The translations under genes were made by a program, and so were the position numbers. Shown in pieces: positions 11,339-23,010 of a DNA stretch of 64,000 nucleotides. The stretch covers positions 186,001 to 250,000 of the forward strand of contig JAKLMB010000005.1 of the NCBI GenBank assembly GCA_022813625.1, in the 5' to 3' direction. Below the pieces are notes generated by a model that was given only the letters and a program-made list of their open reading frames with translations, was not told the origin of the DNA and made no database searches. Source of the stretch: Aaosphaeria pasadenensis. Taxonomy: Eukaryota; Ascomycota; Dothideomycetes; Pleosporales. The number at the start of each line of letters is the position of its first letter. The first letter of the stretch is position 1.

Positions 11339-11974
11339 TCATGACAACTCAATCTCCTTCACGAAAACCACCATCTCAAAGCTCGTCTTGCACCCCCAAA
11401 CCCCCTGTCCTTGCGTCTTCCTCCTCACTTCCCTAAACCCTCTCTTCCGCCAATACACCCCGTTAATACAATCCGCCGCCAGAATCCACAACCTCAGCTC
11501 CCCCCTCTTCTCCACATCCGTCCTCTCCAAAACCCACTCCTCCAACACCTTCGAAAGCGTACCCACAAGCCCCCTCTTCAAATACCTCTCCCCACCGTCC
11601 ACACAAACAGCCTTGAACTCCCACCCCTCCTCCACCCCCTTCCCTTCACCCTCCCACCCGCCTTTCCACGGCAGAATCGCCGCACACGCAATGACCTTGC
11701 CGCGGAGACCTTCAAACGGCACGGAGTCGTCGTGGATTACGGCCATGACGCCTTGCTCGCCGACCATGTCGATCAGGTGCTGCGGCGTCGGGAACCGTTT
11801 GTGGTCGCCTAGGTACCATTTCTCAGGGGCGGGGAGCTTGCTTCGCTTGAAGGCTTCGTTGCCGAGGTTGATTATGCTTTGGGCGAGCGGGAGGTTGGCG
11901 CGTAGGTCTTGGGGAGTGTAGAGAATGGGTGGTGAGAGGGTTGGGGAGGTGGTTGTGGGACTCGGGCTTGCCAT
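11339..11974 (-). CDS. GNAT-family N-acetyltransferase
   Basis: Single exon, 211 aa, start ATG at 11974. The layout fits a GCN5-related acetyltransferase: an N-terminal helix pair, the strand GKVIACAAILPW, then WEFKAVCVDGGERYLKRGLVGTL, where RYLKRGL sits at the acetyl-CoA pyrophosphate-binding loop. LRLWILAADCINGVYWRKRGF follows, matching the usual GNAT ending in which a residue run leads to a YxxxGF motif. Such fungal proteins acetylate small amines or protein N-termini; the substrate is unknown. The coding strand is C-rich in its 5' half and strongly G-rich in its 3' half. No targeting signal is evident. Confidence 0.8.
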   Translation of the reverse strand: MASPSPTTTSPTLSPPILYTPQDLRANLPLAQSIINLGNEAFKRSKLPAPEKWYLGDHKRFPTPQHLIDMVGEQGVMAVIHDDSVPFEGLRGKVIACAAILPWKGGWEGEGKGVEEGWEFKAVCVDGGERYLKRGLVGTLSKVLEEWVLERTDVEKRGELRLWILAADCINGVYWRKRGFREVRRKTQGQGVWGCKTSFEMVVFVKEIELS

Positions 11975-12678
11975 TGTTGATTTTCAAATATTCGATGTAT
12001 GCTAGTGTGTTTCGTCGATGGAATATATTCTTTACAATTATGATATCTCTTTTGATCACTCGATACTTGGGATGGCGGAATAGATGTACTACCTATGTAT
12101 CGTTCAGAAAACACCCTTCCCATCAGAAGTAATCAAGCAGAGGGCGTATTTCTAGATGACTCACAAATCACACGATGAACCGCTTTGTAAAGATTCTAGA
12201 ATTGATTTTGTTACAGAAAGAATAGGAAGGTGGTTTTTGATTGGTGTTGAAAAGCTACCACCCTGGTAATCACGCCTGACGTGCATACAAGAGTGGCTTT
12301 ATATCTTGTAAGCGAGGGTTGATGAACGGTATGAGGTTGGTGAATGCTTATTTGTAAGTTGTCAACGGGCCTTTCGCTTCTGTGATGTCTAGACTATATT
12401 CGGTTGGGCGTGGTTAATAGAGAACGCGATAAATACGAGCATGCATAGTCGTCGGCCTCTGGTTTCTGATTGGACGAGATCGAAAGCAACGGAGTGAAGT
12501 GCACCATTCTTTTGATAGTCGTGAGACGTACAGTATGTATTCGTATGTACTGATATATGGGCCTTCGTTTACATTATAGATACAGGATGCTAAAGATGAC
12601 CGCGCTATGAATGATCCTCCAACGCCGGATAAAGACGGAATTACTGGCACCATACGCTGCGTAAAATTACGTGGAAGG
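11975..12678. other. intergenic region
   Basis: About 0.7 kb upstream of the GNAT gene and downstream of the AT-hook protein gene. No supported gene. Confidence 0.55.
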
Positions 12679-13936
12679 TCAAGTTCGTGTACTGGGGCTC
12701 TTGGGGGGCGTTTCCAAAAAGCCCACGCTGTGCCTGGGTGAAGATGCAGGGCTTGCATCGTACTCATACCACACGCCCTTGATCCTGCGATTCAGTTTTC
12801 TTGGAGGCGGGCTGATTCGATTCCCAACCGCACTGAAAGGCGCGGTACTTCCGGCGTCTGAACGTGCAGCATTTTCTCCTTGACTCGCGGCAAGGTCTTT
12901 GACGGTATCGCCAACCTTACCAACAGAGCGGCCTAGATTGTCAATGGTTTTCATGAGACCCGCGCATGTTGTTGCAAGTTTACTTTGCCCATCCGCTAGG
13001 GAACGGATTTGCTCTGCATTCGTCTGTAGCACGCCTTTGACTTGCTCTTGGTTCGAAAAGGACGAATTCGATAGTGCGATGTAGTGTGAGGCATTCTGGT
13101 CCATGAGTGACTGGAGCTTAGCCTGACCGTCAGCGAGCGCTTTGATCTGAGTGCTGTTCGACTCGTTGATCTCTTGCATGCGTTGCAATCCCTCTGATTG
13201 AGCAACGCTGAGAGCACGAATCTGGGCGCTGTTTTCGGAGATCATAGAATTCATCCGGTCCAAAGCCGCCGTCAGGCTCGCCATATCGAAGTCGGGTTCT
13301 TTCGTGCCATCTTTGCTTGCCGGTCTGGAAGCCGGAGTTGGCGCTGTACCAACAGGGTGACCCTTCGAATCCTGTAAAGGTATGACTCCAGCTGCCGCTG
13401 ATTCGGAAGGAGTGTAGAACCATTTATTCCTCAGACCATAGAACTTTGGATTGTCCTGAATCTGTTCCTGCATATCATCCCCCTTGAGTATGAAAAGTTG
13501 CGGACCAGCACGTTTGGAGCCCGGATATTCGGCTTGAACGAGTCGCCACCACTCCTCAGCGACGGAAGCGGATGCAAATGTCAGAATGTAGGGCGGCGAT
13601 TGGGCATAGTCGCTCTGTGGGACAACGTAGCTCTGTTAGCTATTGGTGTTCCTCTACTGTACGACCAAAGCAATTGAAAGGGGTAGGTACTGGAGTAAAT
13701 ACCTTCTGAGCGTAGGCATAGAACAAGCCGTTGCTCCAACCCTCTTGTATGTGCTCTTGTGATTCTTCTGGGGTGTCAAGAATCGTTCTAGGGCTCTGGT
13801 TTTCCGAATTCATTATCAATCCTGCCGCGAGCGAGATACTGGGCTTCTTCCTCGGCCTCCCTTTCCCAGTGGTGAGTGGGGTATAGGCTGTGTCCAGGAG
13901 GCTCGCAAAGTCAGGCATGCTCTTTGGTCGCGCCAT
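12679..13936 (-). CDS. AT-hook / heptad-repeat protein, function unknown
   Basis: Two exons, 13703-13936 and 12679-13614, 389 aa. The 88 bp intron (13615-13702) has GTATTT, a GCTAAC branch and CCCACAG; joining gives YAQK-SDYAQSPPYILTFAS in frame. Near the N-terminus is GKGRPRKKPS, an AT-hook-like GRP core that suggests DNA binding. A compact region around PPYILTFASASVAEEWWRLV follows, then a long coiled-coil-like stretch with related units such as NSAQIRALSVAQSEGLQ, NSTQIKALADGQAKLQ and NAEQIRSLADGQSKL. The C-terminus is Ser/Pro-rich and basic (GNRISPPPRKLNRRIKG). Similar units recur about every 20-40 residues. A nuclear or structural role is inferred; no enzyme domain is seen. Confidence 0.72.
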
Positions 13937-14977
13937 AATAGTTTTCGAGCGTCCAGATGAGGTTGCGCAAGGTCGTGTGTAAGGTTTGCGTAAGGAATTC
14001 TGAAAGAGGGCCGCAGGAAGTGTTATCTGGGCATGAAATTGAACTGGATGTGGAGTGCTTCAGTCAACTGGTCATGACCCCAGTCGATGACCTCACAAGG
14101 CGGGCGAACTGGCCAGGGGCATCGATATCAAACCACAATTATTGTACCACCTTAGTCTATCTATCCGGGGCCCAAGAAAGTGTGGACTGGAGACAAAGTG
14201 GACGAAACGATCCTGAAGAAAGGCACATCCTCCTTGTAGGACAGGCGCGCAAATATCAACACAACGCCAATTGAGCGGATAGGAGACGGCGCATGTCACA
14301 CGCAGGCCGTTTCAACTAGCGGCTGTTGCCGAGTGCCGCACTCGAGAATAGCACGCTGCAGAAGACCATCGCAAACTATGAAGAGGAACACTACAAGGTG
14401 TGCGCTTTGATTGATGGTAAATTGAGGTTTAGAAGAGGCAATGCGACGCCCCTAGCGACGTTGGCTCAATGCCTGCAAATGGAATGTTCAAGAGAGGATG
14501 TCGTGCACGTGCCTTCGCTCCACGTTCGTGCCGGGCTGCTATGACGTGATGAGGCGGATGTTACACTTCGAGGTATGTACCTAATGTACCCGTAATAATA
14601 CCATAATACTCGAAAGTAAATATAGATACTGAAATTCACTTCTCCACAAACTATGAGAATCTATAAATCTCGTCCCAGCCCCATGCAAACCATGCGACGC
14701 ACAGAGTAGTCATTCTGTATATTTCAACTCGATCTGTCTCAATAAGCCGGAGCACTGTACGTTGAAGCAAGTTGACTCTACACTCAATGTCAAATTCTTT
14801 ATGACCGGAGAGGATTATTCCTTCGAACCACAATTTGTATTGGTTTAGTACTTTTGTGCGCTTAGATACAAGCAATATTCTGTCTGTCCAACCGATTTCT
14901 ACCTTGCTGGCAGAGAGCGGCAACAAATTGGAGCAGTGCAATTGGAGATCCCCTAAATAGACCTCACGAAAAATCGT
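13937..14977. other. intergenic region
   Basis: About 1 kb between the AT-hook protein start and the tautomerase 3' end. Short open frames have no recognisable domain; no repeat was noticed. Confidence 0.55.
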
Positions 14978-15424
14978 TCACAATTTCTCCCATGGCGTAG
15001 CTTTGTTCTGTTCGACCCAAACCTTTTCTGCCTCGCTGCCGAATGGTGGTGGGAATAAACCGTGGATCTTCCATAGTCGTCTTTCGGTTTCATTGACATG
15101 GAATTCCCAGCTGTGGCCCTTCTTCTCCAGGTGCTTCCTGATGATGTTGTCCAGTTTATCTGACTCCGCTCTGTAAACTTTGTCGATGTCTGGCATATGG
15201 ACAGCGATGTGGTCCATGGTGAATCGAACGAATGGCTCCTCCTTGTTGGGCGGTTTGCCTCCTACCCACGTCGTGTTTCCGGACATCTTGATGAAATTGA
15301 TAACGACATAAAAGGCAGGCAAACCGACCGCGGTGTAGTAGGAGACAACATCGGCTGAGAAGGCTGCCTTGCTGGCATCATCCTCGAAAATGCTCTCGGG
15401 GTGGTAAACGTTCCAAAGCGGCAT
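14978..15424 (-). CDS. cis-CaaD-like tautomerase (Tautomerase_3 type)
   Basis: 148 aa when started at the ATG at 15424, giving MPLWNVYHPESIF. After Met removal this leaves the N-terminal proline that is the catalytic base in the tautomerase/MIF superfamily. An earlier in-frame ATG (15526) would bury this proline under about 34 residues, so the internal ATG is preferred. The protein contains FYVVINFIKMSGNTTWVGG and PFVRFTMDHIAVHM, matching the second-strand region of fungal cis-3-chloroacrylic-acid-dehalogenase-like proteins. Such enzymes tautomerise or hydrate small unsaturated acids; the natural substrate of fungal members is generally unknown. Cytosolic. It diverges from the reductase gene at 15997. 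Confidence 0.84.
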   Translation of the reverse strand: MPLWNVYHPESIFEDDASKAAFSADVVSYYTAVGLPAFYVVINFIKMSGNTTWVGGKPPNKEEPFVRFTMDHIAVHMPDIDKVYRAESDKLDNIIRKHLEKKGHSWEFHVNETERRLWKIHGLFPPPFGSEAEKVWVEQNKATPWEKL

Positions 15425-15996
15425 GGTGAAGTTGTTGTGGGAGGCCGAGTGAGTTGGTAATCGGAATGGAAAGGATGATGGATAATGGACTGAAGAGAGC
15501 ACCATACTGCATAAAGGAAGGTTCATTTATACATTGGCCTTGACATGGTTAATATCAACGCAACCTCAATCGGGCGAAATGGTGGCCGACAACGATTAGT
15601 GATCGCGATCACCGCTAGTTGGTCAATCTATGGTTGTTAGTGGTAACAATATAACGAACGCAGACACGATTACTCATCTCAATGATTTAGCAGTGCATTC
15701 GACAATGATTACTATCTAAAGAACAAAGCCATGCTGATTACTCTCCAATAATGACAAACACACGGCAATTGACTACTGGCCATGAAACAGGCCAGAGCTA
15801 CACATGCCAAAAGAGAAGCACTCTTAGGAATTCGGGACGATGTTGCTCCGTTTCAGTAATCGTAGGAGAATCGAAGGATTGTACGATCGTTTTCACTTCT
15901 GCATTTAAGAACGTGTCCAATTCCAATACAATAGAGACAATTGATTCAAACCACCTTTCGCACTAAAAACTCATACAACTCTCCATACCACTCAAC
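15425..15996. promoter_or_regulatory. divergent promoter between tautomerase and reductase genes
   Basis: A 572 bp spacer between two divergent starts (15424 on -, 15997 on +). It is AT-rich compared with the flanking genes. No specific binding site was recognised. Confidence 0.5.
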
Positions 15997-17066
15997 ATGA
16001 CTTCGTCGCTCGTCTTCATCACCGGCTCAACGGGCTTCATTGGCACCCATGTGCTGCAGAAAACCTTAGAAGCGGGCTACAAAGTTCGTCTGAGTTTACG
16101 GAAAGAATCACAGATCAGCGACATCAAAGCTCTTTTCTCGAAATACGCTTCCCAGATCGACTATGCCATCATTCCAGATTTGGCAAAGCCGGGTGCTTTC
16201 GACACGGCGCTTCAAGGCGTCACTCATGTCCTGCACATAGCCTCGCCTATGCCTGGCAAGGGCTCTGACTTCAAGTCCGACTATCTGGCTCCTGCCGTAC
16301 AAGGAACAAACAATCTGTTGGAGGCTGCTAAGAACACGACCTCAATAAAGCGAGTTGTCATAACCTCGTCAGTTCTCGCGATGATGCCGGCGGAGGGACT
16401 GATCACTGGACAATTCGAGGTCAAAGGCAAGTCTTTCAGTGCAAACAATCTTTCAGAGCCCTGAAACTAACAAATACAACAGAAGGAGCCAGTCCAGATA
16501 TTCAAGTCGATCCTGAGATGCAGTTCCCAGCAGACCCAAGGGCCAGTGCTGGTCTGATGTACCATGCGTCCAAAGTGCTCGCCCATCGCGCCACCCTAGA
16601 GTGGGTACAAAACAACAAGCCTGCGTTCTCCGTCGCTACCATTCATCCATCATTTGTTTTCGGTCGCAATCTCACCAGGAAAGCTGGCGGCGAAGTGGAC
16701 GGCTCCAACTCCATGCTTTGGAACTCGCTGCAGTCAGAGAAACCGCTCATCCCCATGGCCAGTGTGGATGTGCGAGACGTCGCTGAAGCACATCTGAGAG
16801 CGCTAAAAGTCGAAGGGAAAGCGTCTGAACTTGAGGAGTACATTCTGAGCGCTCCTGAGGCAAAGGGATGGACTTGGGATAGTGTTGCTGAATTCGCACA
16901 CGAGAAGTACTCAGATCTCGGCATTAAGATTCAAGGTACTTTTGGAAAGCCACCACTAGTTGAGGCGAACCGTGCAAAGGACATCCTGGGTATCAATTGG
17001 AGAGATATGAAGGATACTGTTTCATACTTCTTGGATCAGCAAAGAGAGTTCAAATCGCAGTTGTAA
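15997..17066 (+). CDS. NAD(P)-dependent epimerase/reductase (dihydroflavonol-reductase-like)
   Basis: Two exons, 15997-16426 and 16483-17066, 337 aa. The intron uses a GC donor (AAG|GCAAGT) with a CTAAC branch and CAACAG acceptor; joining gives GQFEVKEGASPDIQ in frame. The N-terminal FITGSTGFIGTHVLQ is the extended-SDR NAD(P)-binding glycine motif. VLHIASPMP follows, then VVITSSVLA and MYHASKVLAHRA, the YxxxK catalytic pair. Length and the FSVATIHPSFVFG segment fit the dihydroflavonol-4-reductase / Gre2 ketoreductase group, which reduces carbonyls such as methylglyoxal or 3-keto compounds with NADPH. Cytosolic. Divergent neighbour of the tautomerase; a shared catabolic or detoxification role is only suggested. 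Confidence 0.9.
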
Positions 17067-19753
17067 ATATCCCACAGCGCGTCGAAGGTAATGGGAATTG
17101 GCATTTTACTTGAACATGTAGAAATATATCGATAATTCATCCTCGCAATAAATGGAATATGCCACTTTTCGGGATGTGTGTGAAAGTTCGTTATGTGGCA
17201 AGGTTTAAGCAGTGGAAACAATATGCTAATAAGGTAAGTCAAGTGAGACTCGGTGATTGAAAGCACCGTTTCATGTGATTGACAAGGAAGGGCGATGTAT
17301 CTTTCTGTGTTGCATCTTTACTCATGTTGGAGGTATTGTATTAGTGGTGGTTGTCTATCAACTAGCATTGAATGCAATTCACAGAGAAGCTTTGGAACGC
17401 TGGCTGTAGAAACATGTTTCCTGATACATTATTCCGCGTAAGTTCACGATAACATGCTTAATAGTTGATTGGTAGGATAAAGCCCTGTATCTTTCGTGGT
17501 AACCTCAACTGTACGATTAAGTCATATGCCCAAAACTACAAAGTCATGGAGTCTTTTCGGTACATCTTGGGGCACTTACCTATCTGTGGACTATGGTTAG
17601 ACTGGAACCCCAAATAAAGATGGATATTGCCATTTAATATCTGATAATGTCATCACATGTTGTATGACAATCCCCCTAACATTCAATGGGTCTACTCTCA
17701 TTCGGTCTATCTATCGCTAAACTACAACAAGAAGCAAACGACGAGAGTCGATGCCAATGATAAAAGTCTACTAATTGATCCATTTCTGGCAGCCCTAGAG
17801 TGATGTTACACTTCTATGTTCATGCAGTGCCCGCCACCTAAATCTGAGGGCAACTAAATCTACAGGTCAGAAACACTGCCACGAGGTGAGACATCGCCAC
17901 ATTCTTTGAACTGTCTCAAGAGCATGCCTCATGTACCACCATTCGCAAGATGCCACAGGACAATGCGGTCTTTGTTGGTCGCACGGCCATCGCTCGCTTG
18001 TAATTTGGTCTCACCATCATTTTGAACTAGGCGCTTGATCTTCGCCTGGATATTCCCCATGGCGCCGGACTTCGGCGGGGAAATGCCACTCACAAGATGT
18101 ACCAGACATGGAGATATAAAGGCAAAGTTCAGGCTGAAGAGCGGTATAGAATTCAGTACATGGAGGTCGCTACGATAATGCATACACCATGAGCCGCAGG
18201 AGTTCACGACATACGCACAAGGAGCCGCATCTATCCACACACAGATTTGCGTACCACTAGAATTTATTCTGCACTTACTCCGTATCTCCACAACTAAAGT
18301 TATACTTCACTAGGCGATCAGCTGCCTTCTCTTGTCCCAAGCATCACGAGTGCTAACCGCGGACCGCCGGAAGAACATGATCGCATTCTGATCTAGCCAG
18401 CACTTTTCATCATTTTCGTGATACGACGCCTTTACTCTTCCAGAACTTATTCCACCATTTCAGACTAGGCTAGAGATAGAAAGTTCCTCTCTAAGGGCCG
18501 GCGTGGTGACATGCACCTTCTTGTTGCATGAACGATGGGGACTCGGTCAGTCGAATGCAGCCATCATTCAACTTGGTAAAGACTCCCGTGCCACGAGGCC
18601 GGCGAGGTTGCCCATGCGCCGCCTTGAAGACCCATCTTGCCGCATGGCTTTCTGCGTGGCATTCGGCGGTGAAGAGCCTCTTTTTGTGACACCATAACAG
18701 ATACGAGCATCTACTCCGTACATGTTCGCAAACATCGCGAAATACCATTCCATATTGGCGCCTTTTACGAATGCAAACATGCGAAACGCTCGTCTACTGT
18801 GAGTGATTATTCATGAAATCTCTTCACATGCTGAGTTCTTTTTGACCTTCTTTATTCAACATCATACCCTTGGGTGTTGGAATCCGTCCCCACATCGCTT
18901 ATGCTGCTGTGCCACATGGTTACGAACCTATGAACGCAACAATTACCTAGCCCATCAACCTTGAACCAATCACTAACGGATCACCGCGCCGAAGATTGAA
19001 GTCCATGGGCCGGTACCAAACTTCATTCACGGGTGCTGGCGTGAGGGCGCGAACAATGACATGCAAGGATCTAGGATTCATTTTCTAGTTGCGCGGAGCA
19101 TTGTAGAATAAGGGACTACCTCGCAAGCACGAGGATATCGTGACTTGGCCATTCTGTAATGCCAACCGATACCTTTAGCCATTGTCGATAGGTCCCATGT
19201 CTTTCTTTGGGCAATGCTGAATGCTGAAGTCAGGATTCGCTGAAGCGGTTGACCGATCGTTGCAGCGTCTAGTCGGCTAATCGTAGAATTACGCCCAATA
19301 ATAATTTCGAATGAAGAACATATTGCATTACATTGGCAGGGCGACTTTACCTCGTAGGATCAGTAACTTACAGCTCCAGCTTGTACATACATTAGTGCTT
19401 CAGAACTCCTCAACGACCCGCAGGTTTGGTGAGCATAAGCTCCGACTCGCTTCTCCGGCCCCAACTGCCTCATACATCCATGGAGCTTGCGCTTGCATGA
19501 GGCGCATTTATGTACCAGAATATCGAATTATTGGCTCATTCCTACACCTCGACCCGCTATTTGCGTCAATCTGCGGATGAAGTACATCCACCTTCTATTC
19601 ACAGCGACAAAGGACTCTCCGCATCAAACCCTGCACGCCCCAGAGACGAATGGCCTGAGGGTGGAGGGCCCGACTTGCCTCATTCTTTAAAGACTGCAGT
19701 GGCCACGTTTTTTCGAATCAAATTCAGGAACTGGCATCTGTTGAAAGCTCATC
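17067..19753. other. long intergenic region without a supported gene
   Basis: About 2.7 kb. Open frames on both strands are short (under about 120 codons), overlap each other and show no domain or splice-consistent extension. It includes the promoter of the MFS gene at 19754. No tandem repeat or transposon ends were seen. Confidence 0.55.
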
Positions 19754-21793
19754 ATGGAAGAAGGAAAACAAATGCGGTCGTCCCCCAACGCCATAACAGA
19801 AGCCACACCACGACGATCATACCTCAGCACCACGCCCTCATCACCTAATTCGGCATCTGTCGACAGTATCACCACAACCACGAGCCCTGAAAAAGCAAAA
19901 GTTGCCCAATTAAGGCCCTCTTCCTTCCCAGATTCTTCCATTTCGGAATCTTTGAGCGCATCCACCACGAACGATCGGCTCAAAAGCAATGATCGGAGAG
20001 AACCGGCTCAGCCATCCGACGATTCTTTTGCTTCGACACCAACAGAAGAACATGCATCGACAAGACCATCGCTTTCGGTCTTATTTTGCTTTGCAGCTCT
20101 CACTCTGAGTATCTTCCTGGTTGCCCTCGATTCGGTCATCATTCCCACAGCATTACCAACGATTTCGGCCTCATTTTCGATACCAGACTCTCTTTACGCC
20201 TGGATCGGATCGTCCTATCTTCTTGCCAATGCAGCGTCAATTCCATTCTGGGCAAAGCTATCTGATATATTTGGTCGCAAGCCCATAATACTGATCGCGA
20301 ACGCGATCTTCCTCGTCGGGAGCATCGTATGCGCAGTGAGCATCAACGCGACCATGCTCGTTGCCGGCCGATCAGTGCAAGGTCTGGGTGGGGGAGGTGT
20401 CGTGGTGTTGGTCCATGTCTGTGTCGCAGACATGTTCAGTATCAGGTACGGTTTCTGATTTTTCTTTTTTTGACGTTTGCATTATGTTTTCGTGTAACCG
20501 CCCTTGTGTGTTTTGGATTGGCGGATTCATGCGCCAGCGATTGGTCGGTCCAAATGGCTGACTCCCCAACCAGGATCCGAAGTTTTTACCTGGGTATTGT
20601 TGGAGCTGCATGGGCAGTTGCATCGGCCTTGGGTCCCGTATTGGGTGGTGTGTTCGCAGAAAAGTTGGACTGGAGGTGGTGCTTCTATGTCAATTGTAAG
20701 TATCGAAGCCGTTGTCTTGCTCGATGCAGCTAATCTCGTCGCAGTACCCATCGTGTCTGGCGCGATCATCATCCTTTACTTTACGCTGCATCTCCAGGAA
20801 TCATCGACTCCTTTGATCGCTGGATTGCTCTCAATGGATTGGGCCGGATGCGTAGCAATTGTAACTGCTACCATTTTCTTCCTTGTCGGGCTCCAGCTAG
20901 GAGGAGAGTCAACGTACGCAAAACCGCTGGTAATCTGCCTGATCGTGTTCGGATGCCTCGCCTATGTCGCATTCCCGTTCACTCAATACTTTACCGAAAA
21001 GCGCGGTGGCAGCCCCATCATGCCACTACGGATCTTCAAGGATGTCAGCAATCTCTCAGCATTGGCTGTATGCGCATGCGACGCGTTGGTATTCAACTCA
21101 GTCGCCTATTTCCTTCCATTGTATTTCCAGATCGTCTTGAACGAATCTCCCTCGACAACAGGATTGCTCATGCTTGCGGTCGCCATTCCCCTTGCGCTTG
21201 TCTCATTTATCTCAGGTATCATCATGGGCAAGACTAATCGTTATCTCGAAGTCCTCCAAGGTGGACTTGCGATCATGACGCTTGGAGTGGGCCTTCTCAT
21301 ATCGCTGAGTATCAAGCGCGATCTTGGGAAGATCATTGGCTTCCTCGTGGTCATCGGCATTGGCTTTGGTCCTAATTTCCAAGCACCCATATTGGCTTTG
21401 CAAGCACGCATCCAAGGCAAAGACATGGCATCCGGTGTAGCTGCATTCAATTTCGTGCGAATGGTCTCTGGTGCGATCGGAGTAGTAGTAGGTCAAGTCG
21501 TCTTTCAGCTTCTCATCAAACCACATTACGGCGACTTCCTAGTCAGCGGTGTAAGCGCAGAGTTCGCCAGTCGACTGGCGGGTGGAAAAGCAATCAACGA
21601 GGCGGGCGCGGTTGCGACATTGCCCGACTACCAGCGCGACGTCGTGCGAAAGGCGATGTTGAGCGCATTGAGAGGATCTTGGATATTCTACACGGCTGTG
21701 AGCGGCGCTGGTCTGCTTGTTAGCTTCGGCATAGCACGACAAAGGCTTAGTGAAGAAGCCGAAAACAAAAGTTCAGAAGGAGAAAAGGCATAA
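19754..21793 (+). CDS. MFS multidrug transporter, DHA2 (14-TM) type
   Basis: Three exons, 19754-20445, 20574-20695 and 20745-21793, 620 aa. Intron 1 (128 bp) has GTACGG and CCAACCAG; intron 2 (49 bp) has GTAAGT and GTCGCAG. Joining gives DMFSIR-IRSFYLGIVGAAW and RWCFYVN-LPIVSGAII. An approximately 108-residue Ser/Thr-rich cytosolic tail precedes TM1. Motifs seen: LDSVIIPTALPTI (motif D1), AKLSDIFGRKPIIL (motif A), GAAWAVASALGPVLGGVF (antiporter motif C) and LDWRWCFYVNLPI, typical of DHA2 drug:H+ antiporters. It exports small hydrophobic molecules or toxins across the plasma membrane; the substrate is unknown. The C-terminal tail is short, acidic and lysine-rich. Confidence 0.9.
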
Positions 21794-23010
21794 TCATGGT
21801 ATTGTATCGTTTTCGCAATATATTTCACGAGAAGGAGCATCGGCACGCAAGTCTGGGGCCATTTACGGGCTTACCCACCAAAAGTACCAAAAAGGCGGCG
21901 TTTTGTTTGGAGTTTTCACGATTATCACGACACGAATAAACCTATAAATATTGCGTCGCGACTTATCATCAGTGTCCAAGGACGTTGTGATAAAGTACAT
22001 AGATCTGCTTTTAGAGCATCTTGGATTGGATCGCCCACTAGCGGCTATCATTCCAGTGGCACATATACATACATAAATATATTAAGACATACGATCATTT
22101 ACAACTTGAGCCCTGGACTATGCCTTATTTTGGGACTCTCTGGTATTGGTACTTACTTTGATGGGATACAATGCATTTGCATCTGATCACAACTTAGCCT
22201 TCATAAGTCCTGTTGGAGGCCTTCAAGACTGCTAAGACTATGCTGAGCACTGCCTCTAATCTTAGGGGCACGCCAAACACAAGTGATCATACGAGCGCAT
22301 ATTTCATCGGAAGCAGGATGACAGAAAGTACTTGGAGTTCAACGTCGCAATTGTTGTTCAAAGAATGCCTTGCGGCATGCCAATCCGACTGGAGCAGGTA
22401 GTATCCTTGCGGCTGTTCGCCATTCACGCCATTGTCCCGATATAAATCTCCACATCCGATCCTCTGTCCAGAACATCTCCACAAACCTCCCCAAACCCTT
22501 ACGGCCGAACCGCAGAATCAACGCTAGAAGCGCCTCGTTGGGTGATCGACCCAGCGACGACTGCCCCCGGATTGCACTCCCGCCATATTTTGAATATCAA
22601 TTTATTCAAATATGGAATTACACGGAATCTTTGCCATTGGCCGGTGGACTGGAGTTCTCACGAGACGGCGAGATGATTGGTCACTTTTCTTTGATGCACG
22701 GTAAGGCGTGCTGGCTGTGGCCAAGATGTGTACTTGAAGAGATTCATCGGCAGGGAAATTATAAGGTACATGTAAATACGGTCGATGACCATTGCCCTAC
22801 GGACGTACGAAAAAGAGACTTGCGATTGTTATAAGATTCCAAGAACGTTCGAAACATCATGAAGATCACTATTCATTGCAACTCACTCTCTTTTCGCAAC
22901 CCACATTCATTCAAAGTCGTTCATTCTGTCGCCGTGCGACCTTTCATTAATTTGTGATTTAGGATTTCCGTTCAACTGCTATTCTCAACCTATCCGATAC
23001 CTTAGAGAAG
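21794..23010. other. intergenic region
   Basis: About 1.2 kb containing the AA9 promoter. One open frame of about 155 codons (22370-22834, +) has no recognisable domain and is not called. Confidence 0.55.

Noticed and set aside
17929..18780. Small minus-strand frames
   Set aside because: Short, domain-free and overlapping others; not enough to call genes.
22370..22834. 155-codon frame (+) upstream of the AA9 gene
   Set aside because: No domain, unusual composition and no promoter or splice support.
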